NCBI GenBank assembly: GCA_903839695.1
Contig: CAIMDI010000030.1
Coordinates: 1-43,903 of the forward strand
Origin: Candidatus Tayloriibacteriota bacterium
GTDB taxonomy: Bacteria; Patescibacteriota; Minisyncoccia; Phycocordibacterales; PALSA-1337
Direction: 5' to 3'
DNA length: 43,903 nt
This document shows positions 37,571 through 43,903 of the stretch, piece after piece; positions within the stretch are counted from its first letter, which is position 1; every line of letters begins with the position of its first letter. The notes beneath the pieces were generated by a model, which was not told where the DNA came from, ran no database searches, and was given only the letters and a program-made list of their open reading frames with translations. The position numbers and the translations under genes are program-made.

Positions 37571-38707
37571 TTATAAATTCTCTAACGTACCGTCATTCTT
37601 TATTTTTCTTATAACAGTTTCTTTGTTTACACTTTGACATGAAGTATCAAAATCAACAGTGCCTGTAACACCTTTATAATTATGAGTATTTAGTAATTCC
37701 ATAGATAAACTAAGTGGTTTCGGACCAACTTTATCTATTGTTGAGTATAGAACATTAAAACTATCATATGTTAATGCGCTCAATAAGTCAGGATTTTTAT
37801 TGAATTTACTTTTATATTTATTAATAAATTCACTTGCTAAAGGATTTTTATTCAAATTTAATTGTTCTGAAAATTCATAATCAATAAATTTTATATTTTT
37901 AAGATTTGACCTACTATTTGAATTTGTATTATTTATTGTCCAAACATCACTAATAATATTCTTATTTAATGACATTTCATTGATTTTTTCAAAAACTTTG
38001 TCTGGATTAATGTCATCTATTACTATCATTGCATCAGCATAAGAAATATTTTGCATGATTTTTGTTAGCTTTTCGCTCAAATCAACAAGAAAAACAGAAT
38101 CGAATGATTCTACTTCGTAAACCCTTCCAGCATATGTTTTGATAATTTGATCCTTTATACCCTGAGCATAAGAGCTATTTGAAGCCAAAATGATAATTCC
38201 CTTTGCATTCAAATTTCCATAAGATAATGCTGAAATATTTGAACCTAAAATTTTCGAATTTATACCTAAAGTACAAGTGTATTGACTATAATCAATAAAA
38301 TCAGGAGTTTTTGATGATTGTGAAATAACCAATATTTTATCCGATTCGGCTTTAGCCTTTATTAAATCTATTGTATTATCACCATCAGTAATTATTATTT
38401 TTACACCCTTACTTTTCAATGATTCATAGCCACTTAATGGTGATTTATTTGTATCGTTTATTGAATCTTGATATATAATTTTATATCTATCCATATTTAC
38501 TCCTTTTTCCTTCAAATCATTAATAGCCATAGATATAGCATTCTTTTGATTTTCTCCAATTTTACTATTGAAACCTGATAATGGAGTGAGTACTCCTATC
38601 TTTACTGTATTTGAATTTTTGGATATTAGAATAGATACAAAATATAATAAAACAAAAAACATAACTATCAATATCCGTAATTTTCTTTTTTCCATGTTTA
38701 ATATCAT
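37571..38707 (-). CDS. ABC-type branched-chain amino acid-like substrate-binding protein
   Basis: N-terminal TM; TVKIGVLTPLSGFNSKIGENQKNAISMAINDLKEKG; type-1 periplasmic binding fold. Confidence 0.85.
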   Translation of the reverse strand: MILNMEKRKLRILIVMFFVLLYFVSILISKNSNTVKIGVLTPLSGFNSKIGENQKNAISMAINDLKEKGVNMDRYKIIYQDSINDTNKSPLSGYESLKSKGVKIIITDGDNTIDLIKAKAESDKILVISQSSKTPDFIDYSQYTCTLGINSKILGSNISALSYGNLNAKGIIILASNSSYAQGIKDQIIKTYAGRVYEVESFDSVFLVDLSEKLTKIMQNISYADAMIVIDDINPDKVFEKINEMSLNKNIISDVWTINNTNSNSRSNLKNIKFIDYEFSEQLNLNKNPLASEFINKYKSKFNKNPDLLSALTYDSFNVLYSTIDKVGPKPLSLSMELLNTHNYKGVTGTVDFDTSCQSVNKETVIRKIKNDGTLENL

Positions 38708-38790
38708 TATATCTCATTTATACACACCTTATCAACTTTCTTATCACATATAACTTTTGCTTATAACTACTTTTAAAGTAAAATACATAC

Positions 38791-40197
38791 ATGACACCAA
38801 CATCGCCATACTTCAAAACAAAAGATTTAAGAATTCCACCACAAAGTCTTGAAGCAGAAAAAGCTTTGCTTGGTTCTGTTATGATTCGTCCTGAAGTTAT
38901 ACACGACATAATAGACATTGTTTTTGAAAAATCTTTTTATTCCGACAGACACAAGCTCATTTGGCTTACAATGATAGAACTTCATGGAAAAGGAATTCCA
39001 ATAGACTTGCTTTCTCTTTCATCAAGACTAAAAGACCGAGATGTTTTAGAACAAGCAGGTGGCATGAGTTATCTTACAGAAATTGTCCATGGTGTTCCTT
39101 CTTCTACAAATGCAAAGCATTATGCTGAAATTGTTCAAAAAAAGCATATTATGCGCGATCTCATAAATGCTTCAGAATTTGTCGGTAATCTTGGTTTTGA
39201 TGAAGAAATGGACATTGAAGAAACTCTTGATAAAGCCGAAAAAAAGATATTCGAGGTTACAAATTTTACTGGTACACACAAATTCGTCGCATTAAAGGAC
39301 ACATTGGTTGAAGCTTGGGAAAGAATTGATAATCTTCACAATACAAAAGGAGAATTGCGTGGCGTTCCTACTGGTTTTAAAGCCTTAGATGATAAACTCG
39401 CTGGTTTACAAAAATCTGACTTAATTATACTTGCAGCGAGACCTTCTATGGGTAAAACTTCCCTTGCATTGGATATTGCTAGAATGGCTGCTATAAATCA
39501 CAAAGTTCCTGTAGGTATATTTTCTCTTGAAATGAGTTCTCAACAATTAGTCGACCGTATGCTTGCTGCAGAATCCCAAGTCGATGCTTGGAAATTACGC
39601 ACGGGACACAATCTCTCTATTGATCATGATTTCAAAGCTATTCGTGATGCTATGGATCGTCTTTCTGAAGCACCTATTTACATTGATGATCAGCCTGCCA
39701 ACAATATTCTAAAAATGCGTGCGGTTGCAAGAAGATTAAAAAGCGAAAAAGGACTGGGGCTCATAATTATTGATTACCTTCAGCTTATGGTTCCTACAAA
39801 TAGCCGTAATCAAGACAATATAGTTCAACAAGTTACCGAAATATCTAGATCATTAAAACAATTAGCTCGTGAGCTAGAAGTTCCTGTTCTCGCATTATCA
39901 CAGTTGAGCCGAGCCGTAGAATCTAGAGGAGGTGAACCAAGACTTTCTGATCTTCGAGATTCAGGATCCATTGAGCAGGATGCTGATGTGGTTATGTTTA
40001 TTCACCGTGAGGATAAATACAATAAAAATCCAGCTCAAGCAAAGCCAAATATTGCAAAAATCCTTATCGAAAAGCATAGAAATGGTGCTACAGGTTATGC
40101 TGAATTATACTTTGATGATAAGAAAACAACATTCATGAGTCTTGATAAAAGTGACTTTGGAGAATTTAATGGCGGAAGTGGAACTGCTGAATTCTAA
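38791..40197 (+). CDS. dnaB: Replicative DNA helicase
   Basis: PPQSLEAEKALLGSVM; ARPSMGKTSLALDIAR; IIDYLQLM; SRAVESRGGEPRLSDLRDSGSIEQDADVVMFIHR. Confidence 0.98.
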   Translation: MTPTSPYFKTKDLRIPPQSLEAEKALLGSVMIRPEVIHDIIDIVFEKSFYSDRHKLIWLTMIELHGKGIPIDLLSLSSRLKDRDVLEQAGGMSYLTEIVHGVPSSTNAKHYAEIVQKKHIMRDLINASEFVGNLGFDEEMDIEETLDKAEKKIFEVTNFTGTHKFVALKDTLVEAWERIDNLHNTKGELRGVPTGFKALDDKLAGLQKSDLIILAARPSMGKTSLALDIARMAAINHKVPVGIFSLEMSSQQLVDRMLAAESQVDAWKLRTGHNLSIDHDFKAIRDAMDRLSEAPIYIDDQPANNILKMRAVARRLKSEKGLGLIIIDYLQLMVPTNSRNQDNIVQQVTEISRSLKQLARELEVPVLALSQLSRAVESRGGEPRLSDLRDSGSIEQDADVVMFIHREDKYNKNPAQAKPNIAKILIEKHRNGATGYAELYFDDKKTTFMSLDKSDFGEFNGGSGTAEF

Positions 40198-40212
40198 TAC
40201 AAATATTACCTC

Positions 40213-40815
40213 ATGGACCCAATTTCCAAATTAACAGAATATTTTAGAGAATTTCCAGGTATAGGCCCCAGACAAGCCAAGCGTTTTGTTTATTTTCTTT
40301 TAACAAGAAATACTGCACATCTAGAAGAATTATCTAGATTGATTTTAGAAATTAAAAAAAACACTCATATGTGTTCTTCTTGTTATAGATTTTTTCAAAG
40401 CCCTTTTACTGGAGAATGTTCTATTTGTCTAAATAAAAACAGAGAAAATGAAAAACTTCTAATAGTATCTAGAGATATTGATTTTGAATCTATTGAAAAA
40501 AGTAAATCTTATAATGGTTATTATTTCATTTTAGGAGGAGTAATTCCTATTTTGGAAAAGGAACCAGAAAAAATAGTGCGCATTAAGGAATTAAAGGAAA
40601 AAATATTAAAAAATAAATATACTGAAATTATATTATCATTAAATGTTAATGCTGAGGGGGAAAATACGATTAATTATTTAAAAACAATGATTATAGATAT
40701 TGATTCAAATATACGAATATCAATACTTGGCAGAGGTTTATCTACTGGAAGTGAATTGGAGTATTCTGATATAGATACTATTAAAAATGCTCTGAAAAAT
40801 AGAGAGAAAATTTAG
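40213..40815 (+). CDS. recR: Recombination protein RecR
   Basis: FPGIGPRQAKRFVYFLL; Cys motif CSSCYRFF...CSIC; TOPRIM-like region. Confidence 0.92.
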   Translation: MDPISKLTEYFREFPGIGPRQAKRFVYFLLTRNTAHLEELSRLILEIKKNTHMCSSCYRFFQSPFTGECSICLNKNRENEKLLIVSRDIDFESIEKSKSYNGYYFILGGVIPILEKEPEKIVRIKELKEKILKNKYTEIILSLNVNAEGENTINYLKTMIIDIDSNIRISILGRGLSTGSELEYSDIDTIKNALKNREKI

Positions 40816-40834
40816 TAATTTTAGTAAAATATAG

Positions 40835-41152
40835 TTATTTTACACCCTCAATCTTAACCTGGAAATATGGTTGTCTATGACCATTTTTCTTAAAATATTT
40901 ACTCTTTTGTTTGTACTTTATAACGTCAATTTTAGGTAGTCTGCCGATTTTTGTAAGAATAGCAGTAACTTTTGCCTTTTCTATGAATGGTGTTCCAATA
41001 GTAGTGTCTTTTCCATTATCAACAAGTAAAACCTTATCAAAGACGATTTTATCGCCCTCTTTATGGTCTCCAACAAGCTTTTCTATCTTTATTTCATCAC
41101 CTGCTTTGACCTTGTATTGCTTGCCTCCTGTTTGTATTACTGCAAATTCCAT
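40835..41152 (-). CDS. rplU: 50S ribosomal protein L21
   Basis: MEFAVIQTGGKQYKVKAGDEIKIEKL; KYKQKSKYFKKNGHRQPYFQVKI. Confidence 0.96.
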   Translation of the reverse strand: MEFAVIQTGGKQYKVKAGDEIKIEKLVGDHKEGDKIVFDKVLLVDNGKDTTIGTPFIEKAKVTAILTKIGRLPKIDVIKYKQKSKYFKKNGHRQPYFQVKIEGVK

Positions 41153-41203
41153 AGTACATATATATTACATTATTATTATTAAAATGCAAGTACTATGTAT
41201 TCC

Positions 41204-42253
41204 CTATATCTCCTCTGGGTGATCAACCGTAACAGACTCTATACCAGGCGCCTCTCCTGTGATTTTTAAAATATCCTTATCAATTTTCTTAAGTTCTTTG
41301 CCTGAATTGTTGTAATGATTGACTACAGTAGAAATTGATGCGCCAAGTTTTGAATAATAATCCTCGTATTTCTTTAAATGTGTGCCCAAATCACTTACCC
41401 TTTTTATAATGTCTTTTGCTGTCTCTTCTATTTGTAATGCTTTGAGTCCTTGTAGAACTGTTTGTAAATATGCGAGGAATGAAGTTGGGGAAACGATAAT
41501 AACTTTGTATTTATTTGCAGCTCTTTGAATGAGATTGTCGGTTTCTTCTGTAACAGCACCAATTTTGTTTATAAGTAAATCATAATAAATAGCTTCATGA
41601 GGAATGAACATAAAAGCAAAGTCCATAGTACCCTCACTAGGTCTAACGTATTTTGCAGTTTCTTGTATGCGAAGCTTTAAATCATTTACAAATGCCTTTT
41701 CGAGTTTTTCCTTTTCAGCTGGATCTCTTTCTATAACGAGTTTATTGTAATTTTCAAGAGAAAACTTTGAATCAATGGGGATAATCTTGTCTTTAACAAA
41801 AACAGCAGCGTCTACGATTTCACCATTGGCAAAAGTGTATTGCATTTTGTATTGAGTAGGAGCAAGGACATTGTGCAATAAAGTCTCCAAATAGTATTCT
41901 CCTAAAATTCCTCTATGTTTGGGATTTTTTAATATATCTTGTAGGGACTGGAGTTGATCTGCGAAAGAGACTACTTGTCTGTTTGTTTCATCTAGTTTTG
42001 TTAAGCCCTCTGTAACATCTCTAATCATTTTTGCAGACTCTGAAAATTGATTCTGCATTGATTCTCTGACATGTCTGGTACTTTCTCCTATTTTACTATC
42101 TACCGTGCGGCTGAGCTCGTTTAATTGTTCTAGAATGAGTTTTAAACCGGTATTGTCCTGAGCTGGCGGTGGAACATGTCGAAAATTATTGGCTATCATT
42201 ATTATGATGGCAATTGTAACTAAAATAATTAAAACAATAATTAATACATTCAT
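41204..42253 (-). CDS. rmuC: DNA recombination protein RmuC homolog
   Basis: GILGEYYLETLLHNVLAPTQYKMQY; IPIDSKFSLENY; FMFIPHEAIYYDLL. Confidence 0.93.
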   Translation of the reverse strand: MNVLIIVLIILVTIAIIIMIANNFRHVPPPAQDNTGLKLILEQLNELSRTVDSKIGESTRHVRESMQNQFSESAKMIRDVTEGLTKLDETNRQVVSFADQLQSLQDILKNPKHRGILGEYYLETLLHNVLAPTQYKMQYTFANGEIVDAAVFVKDKIIPIDSKFSLENYNKLVIERDPAEKEKLEKAFVNDLKLRIQETAKYVRPSEGTMDFAFMFIPHEAIYYDLLINKIGAVTEETDNLIQRAANKYKVIIVSPTSFLAYLQTVLQGLKALQIEETAKDIIKRVSDLGTHLKKYEDYYSKLGASISTVVNHYNNSGKELKKIDKDILKITGEAPGIESVTVDHPEEI

Positions 42254-42286
42254 AAGTCTTTATATTTATGATATTATAACATTATT

Positions 42287-42739
42287 ATGACAATACATGA
42301 AACTATAAAAAATCAATTAACAGATGCGTTGCGTGCACAAGACGAAGTAAAATTAAACACACTTCGCGGTCTTATAGCTATGTTTTCTTATGAATTAATA
42401 TCTAAAAAAAGCAAAGAGGCCTTAATAGATGATTCAAGTGCATTAACCCTAATCAAAAGAAGTGTAAATCAACACAAAGATTCTATTGAACAATTTGAAA
42501 AAGGAGGAAGAAATGATTTGGTAAAAAAGGAAAAAGCTGAACTTTCAATATTAGAAGTATTTCTTCCAAAGACAATGAGCCAAGCAGAAATAGAAATTAT
42601 AGTTAAAAATAAAATCACTAAAGAAGGTGTTCCAGATATTAAAAAAATAGGTCAATTTATAGGTGGAATAATGAAAGAATTACAAGGAAAAGCTGATGGA
42701 TCAGATGTAAAAGCTGTAGTGGATAAATTATTAAAATAA
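42287..42739 (+). CDS. GatB/YqeY domain-containing protein
   Basis: LTDALRAQDEVKLNTLRGLIA; KGGRNDLVKKEKAELSILEVFLPK; GGIMKELQGKADGSDVKAVVDKLL. Confidence 0.93.
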   Translation: MTIHETIKNQLTDALRAQDEVKLNTLRGLIAMFSYELISKKSKEALIDDSSALTLIKRSVNQHKDSIEQFEKGGRNDLVKKEKAELSILEVFLPKTMSQAEIEIIVKNKITKEGVPDIKKIGQFIGGIMKELQGKADGSDVKAVVDKLLK

Positions 42740-42802
42740 TTATTTTTTATATAAAAATTAGTATTTGACATTATTTTTCAAATAATGCATTATTTATATT
42801 GT

Positions 42803-43057
42803 ATGCAAGAACAATTGCTTTTGTTGTTTGGACCGTACGTTGAAGGACAAAGTAAAAATTCTTCAAATAATGTAAAAGGTAATCAAGCCGTTGCAACGGT
42901 ACGAAATGGATCTGGAAATGAGGTAACCAGTCCATGGAAGAACCCGGAAGCAGTCGGTAATGAATACCCAAATCGTGTGGTTCCAAGTGTCAGTAAAATG
43001 CCACATAAATACCTAAGGCCAGTAGTTCAAAGAGGTTGTCCTGTGGATGGAAATTAA
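42803..43057 (+). CDS. Orphan hypothetical protein (or structured RNA)
   Basis: 84 aa from ATG 42803 (MQEQLLLLFGPYVEGQSKNSSNN...); TTGACA at 42765-42770 upstream, terminator downstream. No family recognised. Confidence 0.45.
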   Translation: MQEQLLLLFGPYVEGQSKNSSNNVKGNQAVATVRNGSGNEVTSPWKNPEAVGNEYPNRVVPSVSKMPHKYLRPVVQRGCPVDGN

Positions 43058-43080
43058 TCTTCTACAGTAACAACAACACG

Positions 43081-43120
43081 GCCCCTCCCGCACACACATG
43101 CTCGAGGGGCTTTTTTATTA
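43081..43120 (+). terminator. Rho-independent terminator
   Basis: GCCCCTC...GAGGGGC then TTTTTTATT. Confidence 0.8.
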
Positions 43121-43903
43121 TCAAATCACCATATCCAATTCAATATAAAAAGTAGATCCCTTACCTTCCCCATCAGATTCAGCCCAAATCCTTCCCTTGT
43201 GAGCCGACATAACTTCTTTAGCAATATACAAACCAAGACCAGTTCCATATATATTTTGTCTATTAGCATTACTAGCACGGACGAATTTTGAGAAAAGTTT
43301 AGGCATAACTTCAGGAGAGATACCGACACCATCATCTTTTACAGATAAAAGAATTTTACGACTAGACATGTCTTTGGATAAATTAATATTTACAGAACCT
43401 TTAGGGGTGTATTTAATGGAATTATCAATAACATTAGCAATAACTTGTTTAAGTTTATCGGCATCAGCATTAATCATAAATCTTTCATTAATATTTTCCG
43501 AAGTATTTGTGAAAGTTAAAGTAAGACCACTTTTTTCAATATTAGGTTTCAATTCACCAATAACATTACTTACAAGTTCTCTAAGATTCAAAACAGTAAA
43601 CAAATATTTCATAGTACCAAGCTCAATTCTAGAAATATTTAGATAATCATCGACAATAATAGTTAAAGTTTTAGAAGAATCAAAAATACGACTAATAGCT
43701 TGTCTAACTTCTTTACTAAGTTCACCCAAATCACCGTCGAGAATAAGAGAAGCGTAACCTTTCATGGCAGTAAGAGGAGCACGAAGTTGATGACTGGCAA
43801 AAGAAATGAATTCAGATTTCTGTCTATCAAGTTCCGTAAGACGAATATTCGCCTGTCTAATATTTGCCGCAAGAAACTCAATCTTTTCCCGTTGGGAGAT
43901 TTC
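43121..43903 (-). CDS. Sensor histidine kinase, C-terminal part (N-terminus outside window)
   Basis: H-box FASHQLRAPLTAMKGYASLILDGDLGE reads to the right edge; N-box NVIDNSIKYTPKG; G boxes DDGVGISPEV, GTGLGLYIAKEV. ORF-track start at 43765 is internal. Confidence 0.93.
   Translation of the reverse strand, partial: EISQREKIEFLAANIRQANIRLTELDRQKSEFISFASHQLRAPLTAMKGYASLILDGDLGELSKEVRQAISRIFDSSKTLTIIVDDYLNISRIELGTMKYLFTVLNLRELVSNVIGELKPNIEKSGLTLTFTNTSENINERFMINADADKLKQVIANVIDNSIKYTPKGSVNINLSKDMSSRKILLSVKDDGVGISPEVMPKLFSKFVRASNANRQNIYGTGLGLYIAKEVMSAHKGRIWAESDGEGKGSTFYIELDMVI

Noticed and set aside
1-43903. CRISPR array or phage/defence island
   Set aside because: No regularly spaced direct repeats, cas genes, phage structural genes or restriction genes were seen.

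Overview
AT-rich, gene-dense window that looks like a Candidatus Patescibacteria/CPR (Parcubacteria-like) chromosome segment. The lineage is inferred from protein character, reduced gene set and shortened repair proteins, not from a search. Most of it is housekeeping: leuS, ychF, zwf, an ABC transporter pair, malic enzyme, H+-pyrophosphatase, guaC, lexA, ddl, uvrC, uvrA, uvrB, split transketolase, rpe, rpiB, rpmA, rplI, an S41 protease, CorA-like, cysS, dnaB, recR, rplU, rmuC, yqeY, a histidine kinase and tRNA-Ala(TGC). The standout is a compact two-gene RiPP locus at 3742-6119 on the minus strand. It has a 736-aa protein fusing an N-terminal winged-helix-like region, a SagB-type flavin dehydrogenase and a YcaO domain. 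Just downstream is an unannotated 43-aa peptide ending CNRSGGACSGGGTCGK, which resembles a thiazole/oxazole-modified (TOMM) precursor. Secondary signals are several highly structured intergenic RNAs with their own promoters and terminators (6267-6440, 6481-6668, about 20185-20496, 22415-22590), a LexA box exactly in the lexA promoter spacer with a similarly placed palindrome before uvrA, many promoters whose -10 box sits 6-10 nt from the ATG (leaderless-like), a Cys-containing 58-aa ORF, and a small accessory patch beside tRNA-Ala. All calls come from reading the sequence; no database search was run.
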